DNA of 64,000 bases, taken from positions 62,001 through 126,000 of the forward strand of contig CANFOS010000009.1 in assembly GCA_947448735.1 (NCBI GenBank). Reading direction: 5' to 3'. The notes beneath the pieces were generated by a model that saw only the letters and a program-made list of their open reading frames with translations, searched no databases and was not told the origin of the DNA. The DNA is from Comamonadaceae bacterium (GTDB lineage Bacteria > Pseudomonadota > Gammaproteobacteria > Burkholderiales > Burkholderiaceae_C). Positions 53,111 through 61,495 of the stretch are shown piece by piece. Made by a program: the position numbers and the translations under genes. Positions within the stretch are counted from its first letter, which is position 1; every line of letters starts with the position of its first letter.

Positions 53111-54732
53111 GCGGCGGCTCCTTTGACTGACTTGCTGGCGACCTTGTGAGTCCGTGAAGAAGGCGGTAGCGATTTCGCAGTCTCGCGCAAGTCCGCCTTC
53201 TGGATCTTTCCGTTCGCATTACGCGGCAAAGGCGTTTTGCCGATCACCACCCGCCCCGGCACCTTGTAGTCGGCCATGCGCTCGGCACAATATGCCCGCA
53301 CCATCGCCTCGTCTATATCGTCAGAAACAACATTGAGGAAGGCGATCACGCTTTCGCCAAGAATCTCGTCCGGGTGCCCAATGACCGCAGCCTCCACCAC
53401 GCCATCGATACCGGTCAGCACACTTTCAACCTCCGCCGGATAGACCTTGAAGCCGCCGCGGTTGACCATGTCCTTCTTTCGATCAGCAATGCGAACGTAG
53501 CCGTCAGCGTCGATCGCGCCGATGTCGCCCGATTTCCAGTAGCCGCCACCGAACGAAGTCGCATTGGCTTCGGGGTTTTGCCAGTAGCCGGGCACCACCA
53601 TCGGGCCACCAATCCAAAGCTCGCCCTCCTCCCCTGCCGGGAGCTCGCGGCCCTGATCGTCCATGACCCGAATGTCGCCGCAAGGTACGGTCTTGCCGAT
53701 ACTTTCGGCATGGGCGACGCCATCGCCGCGCGGCATCATCGTCGCCGGAGAAGTGGTTTCGGTAGCGCCATAACAGTTGCACATTTGCAACTTCGGGAAG
53801 GCCTGCGCAAACCGCTGGATCGTCGGCTCGGGCATCGGCGCGCTACCGTAGGCACCGATACGCCACTGGCCGAGATCGAACGACTCAAGGTCCGGCTCGA
53901 GAAGGCAAAGCCCGTACATTGCGGGAACCATCAGTGCGTGCGTGATGCGCTCCTGCTGTGCGAGCACCAGGAAGTCACGCCGTCCGAATTCAGCCATCAG
54001 GACGAGGGCCCCTGCGATGGACAGGAATGGCAGTACAACCCCGCAAAGTCCGGCGACGTGCGACCACGGCACGCACACGAGCGTGCGCTCGTCCCGCGTG
54101 AGCTGGTGCGCATCCTGCCAGTGCATGCAGGAGTGCACCACATTCAGATGCGTCAGCATCGCGCCCTTGGGCTTACCTGTCGTACCCGAGGTGTAGAGGA
54201 TGCCGAAGAGGTCATGCTCGTCGATTTTCACCGCAGCCATAGCGGGAAGGGGCTCGACTTGCTTTTCGAGCATCTGCCGCCAAGCCGCATTACCGCACTC
54301 GAACCGCATGCCGCTGGTTGGCCCCGCGTCCGGAATCTCCTGGGCAAAAGCAGGCGAGTAGATGATGGCTACCGGATCGGCATCTTCGAAGATGTAGCTG
54401 ATCTCGGGCTTTTTCAGGCGCGTGCCCAAAGGCACCAATATCGCGCCGAGCCGCGCGATGGCCAGCACCGAAAGTACGGCCTCTGCCTGATTGGCCAACA
54501 TCACCGCAACGCGATCGCCCTGACGAACGCCTTTTGACGAAAGGCCTGTCGCCAAGGCATTCACGATCCGGTCAAGCTCGCTGTAGGTCGTCCGTCTCGC
54601 GCCATCGACCAGTGCGGGTTTTTCCGGCGACGACGCGAAGACCAAAGCCATCATTGCGTTGACGTTCTGTGGCCTTTCGGCGTAGCAGGAAATTACCCTG
54701 TCCCAGTGAAATTCTTTGCGTATCTTTGGCAT
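53107..54732 (-). CDS. Acyl-CoA synthetase (AMP-forming)
   Basis: A 541-residue adenylate-forming ligase. YTSGTTGKPKGAMLTH (P-loop), CNCYGATETT, KSGDIGAIDADGYVRI with RKKDMVNRGGFKVYP (hinge) and the catalytic Lys in PRNANGKIQK are complete. It activates a carboxylic acid with ATP and CoA. ATG 54732 has GGAGAT seven bases upstream. It lies third in the kinase/dehydrogenase/synthetase/thiolase operon, the same order of functions as LvaA, LvaC and LvaE of levulinate catabolism. Confidence 0.94.
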   Translation of the reverse strand: MPKIRKEFHWDRVISCYAERPQNVNAMMALVFASSPEKPALVDGARRTTYSELDRIVNALATGLSSKGVRQGDRVAVMLANQAEAVLSVLAIARLGAILVPLGTRLKKPEISYIFEDADPVAIIYSPAFAQEIPDAGPTSGMRFECGNAAWRQMLEKQVEPLPAMAAVKIDEHDLFGILYTSGTTGKPKGAMLTHLNVVHSCMHWQDAHQLTRDERTLVCVPWSHVAGLCGVVLPFLSIAGALVLMAEFGRRDFLVLAQQERITHALMVPAMYGLCLLEPDLESFDLGQWRIGAYGSAPMPEPTIQRFAQAFPKLQMCNCYGATETTSPATMMPRGDGVAHAESIGKTVPCGDIRVMDDQGRELPAGEEGELWIGGPMVVPGYWQNPEANATSFGGGYWKSGDIGAIDADGYVRIADRKKDMVNRGGFKVYPAEVESVLTGIDGVVEAAVIGHPDEILGESVIAFLNVVSDDIDEAMVRAYCAERMADYKVPGRVVIGKTPLPRNANGKIQKADLRETAKSLPPSSRTHKVASKSVKGAAA

Positions 54733-54794
54733 GGTTCGTATCTCCATTGTTCCCTTGTGCGGAAAGCCCCTGGCGGCTGGTATCCGTCGAAAAG

Positions 54795-55997
54795 CTACTC
54801 GTACTTTGCCAGCTCGAGCTTGCCGATCTGGTTGCGATGGACCTCATCAGGGCCATCGGCAAGCCGCAGTAGCCGCGCCGAAGCGTAAGCCGCCGCTATG
54901 CCGTGATCGTTGTTGGTGCCGCCGCCACCAAAGGACTGCATCGCCCAATCGATCACCTGGAAAGCCATTTTCGGTGCCGCCACCTTGATCATCGCAATTT
55001 CTGCCTTGGCGGCTTTGTTGCCGACCGTGTCCATCATGTGCGCCGCCTTCAGAGTCAGCAGTCGCGATTGCTCGATCATGATCCGGGCTTCAGCGATGCG
55101 CTCGATCGTCACGCCCTGCTGCGAGATTTTCTTGCCAAATGCCACCCGCGACATTGTTCGCCGGCACATAAGCTCAAGCATGCGCTCGGCCAGGCCCACC
55201 AAGCGCATGCAGTGATGGATACGGCCAGGTCCGAGGCGACCTTGTGCGATCTCGAATCCCCTCCCCTCTCCCAGAAGGATATTGGAAACCGGTACCCGCA
55301 CATCGGTAAAAGTCACCTCCGACGCACGGTCGGGCACCCCGTAAAACCCGAGCACCGAAATCGGCCTGACAACTTTGACACCCGGCGTATCCATTGGCAC
55401 GAGCACCATCGACTGCTGCTTATGGCGATTCGGATTGTCCGGATCGGTCTTGCCCATGAAGATGATGATCTTGCAACGCGGATCGGTGGCGTTCGTGGTG
55501 TACCACTTGTGCCCGTTGATGACGTACTCGTCGCCTTCGCGCACGATCGACGACTGTATATTCGTCGCGTCGCTGGATGCCACAGCAGGCTCCGTCATTG
55601 CGAATGCCGAGCGGGTCTCCCCGGCGAGCAAAGGTTTGAGCCAGCGCTCCTTATGTTCTTCCGAGCCGTATCGCTCCAGTACTTCCATGTTGCCAGTGTC
55701 CGGTGCGGAGCAATTGAAAACTTCGGGCGCGAGGTGGGAGCGTCCCATGATTTCGCAAAGTGGTGCGTATTCGAAGTTGGACAGTCCGGCGCCATGCTCG
55801 GACGTCGGCAGGAACAAATTCCAGAGGCCAGCGGCCTTGGCCTTGGGCTTGATCTCTTCTATGACCGGATAGATCTTCCAGGGACCGAGTTCCTCTGCCT
55901 GCCTGTAGAGCGTTTGCTCGTTAGGGTAGATATGCTCGTCCATGAACGCAGTCAGGCGCTTTTGCAGTTGCTGAACTTCGGGTGAATAATCGAACAT
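54795..55997 (-). CDS. Acyl-CoA dehydrogenase (ACAD10/11-, LvaC-like)
   Basis: A 400-residue flavoprotein. [16 protein letters not shown] and [14 protein letters not shown] bind FAD, and the C-terminal [14 protein letters not shown] is the marker of the ACAD10/11 group rather than straight-chain enzymes. It lies next to an APH-type kinase; in mammals ACAD10/11 carries both domains in one chain, and in bacterial 4-hydroxyacid catabolism they are partner genes that convert 4-hydroxyacyl-CoA through a phosphorylated form. Confidence 0.93.
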   Translation of the reverse strand: MFDYSPEVQQLQKRLTAFMDEHIYPNEQTLYRQAEELGPWKIYPVIEEIKPKAKAAGLWNLFLPTSEHGAGLSNFEYAPLCEIMGRSHLAPEVFNCSAPDTGNMEVLERYGSEEHKERWLKPLLAGETRSAFAMTEPAVASSDATNIQSSIVREGDEYVINGHKWYTTNATDPRCKIIIFMGKTDPDNPNRHKQQSMVLVPMDTPGVKVVRPISVLGFYGVPDRASEVTFTDVRVPVSNILLGEGRGFEIAQGRLGPGRIHHCMRLVGLAERMLELMCRRTMSRVAFGKKISQQGVTIERIAEARIMIEQSRLLTLKAAHMMDTVGNKAAKAEIAMIKVAAPKMAFQVIDWAMQSFGGGGTNNDHGIAAAYASARLLRLADGPDEVHRNQIGKLELAKYE

Positions 55998-56031
55998 GAT
56001 TTTTGCCTTGCGTTTAAATTTGCGAATCTAT

Positions 56032-57075
56032 TCAGGCAGGCTTGTCTGCCAGTAGTTTCTTGACCTGCTGCCACGCCACATCAGCAATCGTGCGGGCGCG
56101 GCGGCCAACGGTCAGCGCTTCGCTATTCGACGCGTTGCCGTCGAGTGCCCGTCGAACAATCCCCTGCAGAATTGCCGCGAGACGGAACATACTGAAGGCC
56201 ATATGGAATTCCCATTCGGCAGGATCGATCTTCCCGCGCCCTAGCCGTTCACAGTAGCGCTCGAGATACTCTTCCTCGCTCGGAAGACCGAGCGAGGGAA
56301 GGTCGTGTTCGGCCATGCCGCGAAACTGTTCCGAGGTCAGGCGCCAGGACATCACGTGATACGCGAGGTCGGGCAGCGGATGACCCAAGGTCGATAGTTC
56401 CCAGTCAAGCACCGCAATGATGCGGGGCTCCACAGGATGAAACATGAGGTTGTCGATGCGCAAGTCGCCGTGAACGATGGCGGTATCATCCCCCGCGGGG
56501 ATATTGAGGGGCAACCATTCGATCAGGCGCTCCATGGTCTCGATGCGCTCGGTCTCCGAAGCACGGTATTGTTTTGTCCAGCGAGCGATCTGACGCGCGA
56601 GGAAGTTTCCCGGCCTCCCATAGTCCCCAAGGCCAAGAGCTGCATAGTCGACAGAATGAAGTGTCGCGATGACGCGGTTGAACTCATCCCAGATCAATGC
56701 GCGTTCTTTTGCAGACAGCTCCGGAAGCGCAGGGTCCATAAACTGCCGACCCTCGACAAAGTCCATGACATAAAACGGCGTGCCAATTACCGCGGCATCG
56801 TCGCAATAGCATTGCGCTTTTGCGACCGGTACACCGCTGCCCTTCAATGCGCTTATGACGCGGTACTCCCGATCGACAGCGTGCGCAGATGGCAACAGCG
56901 CCCCGCCAGGCTTTTTCCGGAGCACAAGTTTCTGGCCTTTGCCCGTGAGCACGAAGGTCGGATTGGACTGCCCACCGCTCAGTGCCGACACACTGTAACG
57001 ACCCGCATAGGATCGAAGGTTGGCATGGAGATAGGCATCAAGCGCAGTCTCGTCGAGTCCTGAGTTGATCGTCAC
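56032..57075 (-). CDS. APH-family hydroxyacyl-CoA kinase-like protein (LvaA-like)
   Basis: A 347-residue protein of the aminoglycoside/choline phosphotransferase fold. LSGGQSNPTFVLTGKGQKLV forms the nucleotide loop, LVLRKKPGG the Lys, VHGDLRIDNLMF the Brenner catalytic motif and VLDWELSTLGHPLPDLA the metal-binding Asp. It matches the kinase part of ACAD10/11 and LvaA, not drug-resistance enzymes. GTG 57075 (TINSGLDE) follows GGTGG; TTG 57114 is an alternative. It is first in the minus operon. Confidence 0.91.
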   Translation of the reverse strand: MTINSGLDETALDAYLHANLRSYAGRYSVSALSGGQSNPTFVLTGKGQKLVLRKKPGGALLPSAHAVDREYRVISALKGSGVPVAKAQCYCDDAAVIGTPFYVMDFVEGRQFMDPALPELSAKERALIWDEFNRVIATLHSVDYAALGLGDYGRPGNFLARQIARWTKQYRASETERIETMERLIEWLPLNIPAGDDTAIVHGDLRIDNLMFHPVEPRIIAVLDWELSTLGHPLPDLAYHVMSWRLTSEQFRGMAEHDLPSLGLPSEEEYLERYCERLGRGKIDPAEWEFHMAFSMFRLAAILQGIVRRALDGNASNSEALTVGRRARTIADVAWQQVKKLLADKPA

Positions 57076-57161
57076 AGCGCCACCAGGGAAAAATTGGGTG
57101 GATTGAAGGCGCAAAAATTACCCCAACTCAGGAGGCAAACGCTGCATGTAGAGGCATGGGT

Positions 57162-57176
57162 GTGAAATGCTTTCAC
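57162..57176. promoter_or_regulatory. Perfect palindrome GTGAAATGCTTTCAC
   Basis: GTGAAA and TTTCAC flank three bases, a perfect 15-bp dyad, 86 bp upstream of the kinase gene start and inside the 343-bp divergent region. It is a good candidate operator for one of the GntR/FCD-type regulators or another dimeric repressor. Confidence 0.55.
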
Positions 57177-57257
57177 GGTTTGTCTCTCTTCGTTCTAGCT
57201 TCGTTTTTATAAAGGCTCATCGACCTGAAGCAGCAATCAAAATCTATGGTAAGACAA

Positions 57258-57286
57258 TTGACATTAGTTAAATGTAGCATTATATT
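57258..57286 (+). promoter_or_regulatory. Strong sigma-70 promoter with internal dyad
   Basis: TTGACA (57258-57263) and TATATT (57281-57286) are separated by exactly 17 bp, near the consensus. The spacer start overlaps a dyad ACATT-N5-AATGT (57262-57276), so a repressor could sit on the promoter. It points at the MaoC-like gene starting at 57419. Confidence 0.72.
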
Positions 57287-57418
57287 TCCCTTTATTCAAG
57301 TGGAATTGCCGCGCGCCGCAGAGGCGAAGCAGATGTAAAAACCAGCCGATGTTTCGATTGAATGCACGCCTGCGCTCAATCCGATCAAACGGCCAAACAA
57401 CGTGGAGACAAATTCCAA

Positions 57419-58282
57419 ATGACAGCAACAATAGATGAACCACTGGTTGGCCTAGCTCAGCAGGCCGACGACGTCTGCGCGCTGCCACTGGTGCGTCGGC
57501 TGAGTGCGACCCTGGACATCGACCCCAGCCGCTGGCATGAAGGCGATGCCCTTCCGCGCGGCTGGCACCTCGCATTTTTCTCAGTAGATACCTGCCAGGC
57601 TGACCTCAGAGGTGACGGCTTTGCCGGACTTGGCGTGACCCTGCCCAACCTCGGTCTTCCCCGCATCGTTTTCGGCGGACGAAACATCCGTTTCATCAGG
57701 GACATTCCGATAGGCTCCAAAATGAAGCGGGTCAGCAAACTTACCGCTGTCGATCGGAAAGAAGGCCGGTCCGGAAAATTTGCTGTCGCCTCGATCCAGC
57801 ATGACACGTTTATCGCGGACGACGCTGAACCGGCGATCGTCGAAATCTACAACTATGTGATGCGCGAGGCAGCGAAACCGGCGGTCCCGGGAGCACCCGC
57901 CGCTGCGCCGCCGAAACCACCCTCCATGCCAGAACCGACACATCGCAAGATCGTCGTGCCCGATGAGATGCTTCTGTTCAGGGTGTCGGCCGTCATGTTC
58001 AATCCGCACCGGATTCACTACGATCTGCCCTATGCGACCGACAAGGAAGCTTACCCGTCGCTGGTTGTGAACGGATCGGTCACATCGCTAATGCTGCTGG
58101 AGTTTTTCAGGTCCGAAGCGGCCGTCGAGCCCACCTCGATCGTTCTGCGAAATGCTGGCCTCGCCTACTGTAGACGCCCCCTTCGCCTGAATGCAGTCGA
58201 GGGCGAGAACGAATGGCGGGTATGGGCTGATGACGAAGAAGGCAACGTTGTGGTCGAGGGCACGATGGGAGTGACGGCGTGA
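57419..58282 (+). CDS. Mesaconyl-C4-CoA hydratase/HTD2-like MaoC protein
   Basis: A 287-residue double hot-dog protein of the HTD2/mesaconyl-C4-CoA hydratase group. The N-terminal half carries HLAFFSVDTCQADLRGDGF and the active half NPHRIHYDLPYATDKEAY followed by LVVNGSVTSLMLLEF. ATG 57419 follows GGAGAC; upstream in-frame codons lack support. Its stop overlaps the GTG of the CoA-transferase. Members hydrate or dehydrate branched or dicarboxylic CoA thioesters. Confidence 0.9.
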   Translation: MTATIDEPLVGLAQQADDVCALPLVRRLSATLDIDPSRWHEGDALPRGWHLAFFSVDTCQADLRGDGFAGLGVTLPNLGLPRIVFGGRNIRFIRDIPIGSKMKRVSKLTAVDRKEGRSGKFAVASIQHDTFIADDAEPAIVEIYNYVMREAAKPAVPGAPAAAPPKPPSMPEPTHRKIVVPDEMLLFRVSAVMFNPHRIHYDLPYATDKEAYPSLVVNGSVTSLMLLEFFRSEAAVEPTSIVLRNAGLAYCRRPLRLNAVEGENEWRVWADDEEGNVVVEGTMGVTA

Positions 58283-59505
58283 CCAGGCTCAAGGCGCTTG
58301 AAAAGATTCGGGTGCTTGACTTTTCCAAGATATTGGCTGGCCCGCTTTGCTCCCAGTATCTCGGAGATATGGGTGCCGACGTCATCAAGATTGAGCCTCT
58401 CGAAGAAGGCGACGACACGCGCCGTTATCCACCGTTCGTTAAAAATGGTGCGCACCATGATGGCACCATCTTTCTCAGCACCAACCGAAACAAGCGCAGC
58501 ATTGCGCTTGATCTCAAAAGCCCCAAGGGGCAGGAAATTTGCCATAAGCTGGTGGAGGATGCAGACGTCGTCATCGAAAGCTTCGGTCCTGGCGTTGCCG
58601 AACGGCTCGGCATCGACCATGCCACGCTGATCGAAGTCAATCCGCGCCTGATCCATTGCAGTATTTCCGGATACGGAAACGTCGGCTCGATGAAAGAAGG
58701 CAAGGGCTACGACGCCGTCCTGCAAGCCTTCTCAGGCATGCTCTCGATCACCGGCGAACGTGGCGGAAAACATGCCAGAAGCCCGTTTTCTCCAGTAGAC
58801 CAAGGCACTGGCATGCACGCACTTGTCGGCATTCTTGCCGCCCTTTTCGAACGTACGGTGACTGGCAAAGGCATGCGTGTCGAGGCGAACCTGTTCGATA
58901 CCTCCATCGGTTTTCTCGGCTACATCCTGCAAGGCTTCTGGCACCACGGCCGCGAGCCGGAACCGCCTGGCTCTTCGCACGACTCCCTGTGTCCGTATGA
59001 GGTTTTTTCTACCGCTGACAGGCCCATGCTTCTGGGTGTGGCGAACGATTCGCTGTGGCGAAAGTTCTGCGCTGTCGCGGGTCAACCTGCGATTGCAGCA
59101 GATCCGCGTTTCGCCACCAACGCCTTGCGCGTGGCCAACCGCACGGAAACCGTGGCGACAGTCGCCGCACTATTGGCAACCCGCGGACGGGACGACTGGC
59201 TTGCCACTCTCGGCGAAGCGGGCATTCCATCGTCTCCCGTCCACAGCCTAGGCGAGATGACAGCTCACCCGCACACAACCGAAGGCGGCATGGTCAAAAC
59301 TTATGTGCACCCTGTCTACGGCGAACTCAAAACCGTATCCCAGCCGCTCAAGCTGGAGGGCGAACGAAACAGCGTCATACGCGCGGCACCGCTCTTCGGT
59401 CAGCACACGGCAGAAATTCTGGAAGCGGCAGGCTATTCTGCGAAAGAGATAGATGAGCTGGGTTCATCAGGCGTCATCAACTCAGCGAAGCCGACCGCGT
59501 CCTGA
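58279..59505 (+). CDS. CaiB/BaiF (family III) CoA-transferase
   Basis: A 408-residue CoA-transferase. IRVLDFSKILAGPLCSQYLGD opens it, and catalytic Asp D174 is in SPVDQGTGM. It is closest in this window to the enzyme at 17735-18931. The start is GTG overlapping the hydratase stop (GTGA), so the two are coupled. A Bug receptor follows, as at 17735-19997 and, in the reverse order, at 37654-39821. Confidence 0.92.
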   Translation: MTRLKALEKIRVLDFSKILAGPLCSQYLGDMGADVIKIEPLEEGDDTRRYPPFVKNGAHHDGTIFLSTNRNKRSIALDLKSPKGQEICHKLVEDADVVIESFGPGVAERLGIDHATLIEVNPRLIHCSISGYGNVGSMKEGKGYDAVLQAFSGMLSITGERGGKHARSPFSPVDQGTGMHALVGILAALFERTVTGKGMRVEANLFDTSIGFLGYILQGFWHHGREPEPPGSSHDSLCPYEVFSTADRPMLLGVANDSLWRKFCAVAGQPAIAADPRFATNALRVANRTETVATVAALLATRGRDDWLATLGEAGIPSSPVHSLGEMTAHPHTTEGGMVKTYVHPVYGELKTVSQPLKLEGERNSVIRAAPLFGQHTAEILEAAGYSAKEIDELGSSGVINSAKPTAS

Positions 59506-59581
59506 GGAAATTGGAAATTGGTACTTTTTTGAAGTACTCCCATCAGTAGTCAAACGGTTCACAAATAAACAGGAGACAAAT

Positions 59582-60553
59582 ATGGTTCAGCATTTTCTCA
59601 AGGTTTTCATCTGCTTACTCGTAACGTGCGCAAGTGCCAGCGCAAGCGCCCAAGCCTGGCCCACGGCCAAACCGATCCGCATTGAGATTGCATTCGGACC
59701 GGGGTCTGCCAGTGACATCTTTGCGCGGATCATCGCCGACCCTTTGTCCAAGGCACTGGGGCAGACGGTCATTGTCGAGTCCAAACCCGGCGCGTCGGGA
59801 CAGATCGCTGCCGAATACGTCGCCCGCTCAGCACCCGATGGCTACACCCTGTTCCTCACAACCAACACCACGCACTCGGCCAATCCATATCTCTTCAAAA
59901 AGCTGAGCTATGACCCGATCAAAGACTTCACGCCAGTCGTTCGTATCGGCTATTTCCCGTTTCTTCTGCTGGTCGATTCAAAGCTTCCTATCAACAATGT
60001 GCAGGAGTTGATTACCTATGGCAAAGCCAATCCGCAGGGCATCAGCTACGCGTACACGAGCAGCGCGGGCCAGGTCGCGGCAGCAGCGCTGAGCAACTCC
60101 ACCAAAATGGGCGCGGTTGGCGTTGCGTACAAGTCGGCACCGGAAGCCATGACCAGTGTTGCGGGCGGGCAGGTGACTTTCACCGTGCTTGATTTCGCGA
60201 CCAGCCAGGGGCTGGTCAAGAGCGGCCGACTTCGTGCACTTGCTGTGAGCCCGGCCACACGTACTGTCCTCGCACCGAACCTTCCGACCGTCGGCGAGGC
60301 GGCTGGACTGCCTGAATTTGGTGTCGTGGCCTGGCAAGGGCTCTTCGGCCCCGCCAACATGCCACCCGCCATAGTGGACCGCCTCAACACTGAAATCCAG
60401 AAGATTCTTGCTCCGAAAGAAATGCAGGAGAAATTCCTGTCAATGGGTGTCGAGCCAAATGTTGCAGGCCCGGAAGAATTCCGGCGCTTTGTTCAAAAGG
60501 AGCTTCAAGTCTGGGAGCGCCAGATAAAGATCGCGGGCATGAAACCCGAATAA
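59582..60553 (+). CDS. Bug/TctC family periplasmic binding protein
   Basis: A 323-residue receptor. The signal peptide (KVFICLLVTCASASASAQA) precedes WPTAKPIRIEIAFGPGSASD, IVESKPGASGQIAA and PDGYTLFLTTNTTH. AGGAGA sits before the ATG. It is the fifth Bug protein of the window and the third found directly beside a CaiB-type gene, which suggests that receptor and transferase recognise the same acid. Confidence 0.92.
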   Translation: MVQHFLKVFICLLVTCASASASAQAWPTAKPIRIEIAFGPGSASDIFARIIADPLSKALGQTVIVESKPGASGQIAAEYVARSAPDGYTLFLTTNTTHSANPYLFKKLSYDPIKDFTPVVRIGYFPFLLLVDSKLPINNVQELITYGKANPQGISYAYTSSAGQVAAAALSNSTKMGAVGVAYKSAPEAMTSVAGGQVTFTVLDFATSQGLVKSGRLRALAVSPATRTVLAPNLPTVGEAAGLPEFGVVAWQGLFGPANMPPAIVDRLNTEIQKILAPKEMQEKFLSMGVEPNVAGPEEFRRFVQKELQVWERQIKIAGMKPE

Positions 60554-60644
60554 ACCGTGAGCATCCCGCCACCGGCGTTCGGGGCGGTGCTGTCGCCACA
60601 GGATCGAACATCCAGCAAACGCCCACTGAATTTCAAAGCTACTT

Positions 60645-61436
60645 ATGTCCAAGAACATCAAACAACTTTTCGACCTAACAGGCAAGACGGCCCTGGTCAC
60701 CGGAGGATCGCGCGGTCTCGGATTTCAACTCGCACAGGCGCTTGGCGAGGCCGGAGCCAAGGTGCTGTTGAGCGCTCGCAAAGCAGACGACCTCAAGGAG
60801 TCCACCGCCGTGCTGAAAGCATCCGGCATCGATGCCGACTGGATTTCTGCCGACTGCTCCAGGGAAGAAGATACACGCAGACTCGCTGCAGAAGCTGTGA
60901 AACGGGTTGGTCACGTCGATATCCTCGTCAACAACGCAGGCGCAGCATGGGGTTCTCCCGCAGAAACCCATCCGGTCGATGTCTGGGACAAGATCATGAA
61001 CCTTAACGTGCGTGGCTATTTCATCCTCAGCCAAGAGATCGCAACGCGAAGCATGATCCCGCGCAAATCGGGACGAATCATCAACCTCGCCTCTATCGCC
61101 GGACTCGGCGGCAATCCTCCAGGCATGACCACGTTGGCCTACAACACGTCCAAGGGCGCTGTCCTCAACTTCACCCGCACACTGGGTGCCGAATGGGGCA
61201 AGTACAACATCACCGTCAACGCGATCTGCCCGGGCTTTTTTCCGAGCCGGATGACGGTCGGCTTGTTCAAGGACATGGGCGAAGAAAATCTCATCAAGCG
61301 AGCGCCCCTGGGCCGGCTCGGCGACGACGATGATCTCAAGGGACTGTGCGTTCTTTACGCGTCGGATGCAGGCAAACACATCACAGGCCAGTGGATGGCG
61401 GTCGATGGCGGCGTATCGATCATCACGGTCGCCTGA
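60645..61436 (+). CDS. SDR family oxidoreductase
   Basis: A 263-residue classical SDR with TGGSRGLG, LVNNAGAAWG, NLASIAGLGG (Ser), AYNTSKGAVLNF (Tyr/Lys) and GQWMAVDGGVSI. The pattern is typical of gluconate-5-dehydrogenase-like and 3-oxoacyl reductase-like SDRs. It ends the plus-strand series and converges with the flavoprotein gene. Confidence 0.92.
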   Translation: MSKNIKQLFDLTGKTALVTGGSRGLGFQLAQALGEAGAKVLLSARKADDLKESTAVLKASGIDADWISADCSREEDTRRLAAEAVKRVGHVDILVNNAGAAWGSPAETHPVDVWDKIMNLNVRGYFILSQEIATRSMIPRKSGRIINLASIAGLGGNPPGMTTLAYNTSKGAVLNFTRTLGAEWGKYNITVNAICPGFFPSRMTVGLFKDMGEENLIKRAPLGRLGDDDDLKGLCVLYASDAGKHITGQWMAVDGGVSIITVA

Positions 61437-61495
61437 TGATCATCTCGGTTGCTTGAGATACCCGGCGTTCACGCTGCAGCAAACAAGCAAGCTCA

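Noticed and set aside
53374-54537. A 387-codon plus-strand frame opposite the acyl-CoA synthetase
   Set aside because: It is rich in His, Arg and Leu without motifs, as expected for the antisense of a GC-rich gene. The synthetase has complete family motifs.
54903-55985. A 360-codon plus-strand frame opposite the acyl-CoA dehydrogenase
   Set aside because: Low-information antisense frame with no family signature; the sense gene is certain.
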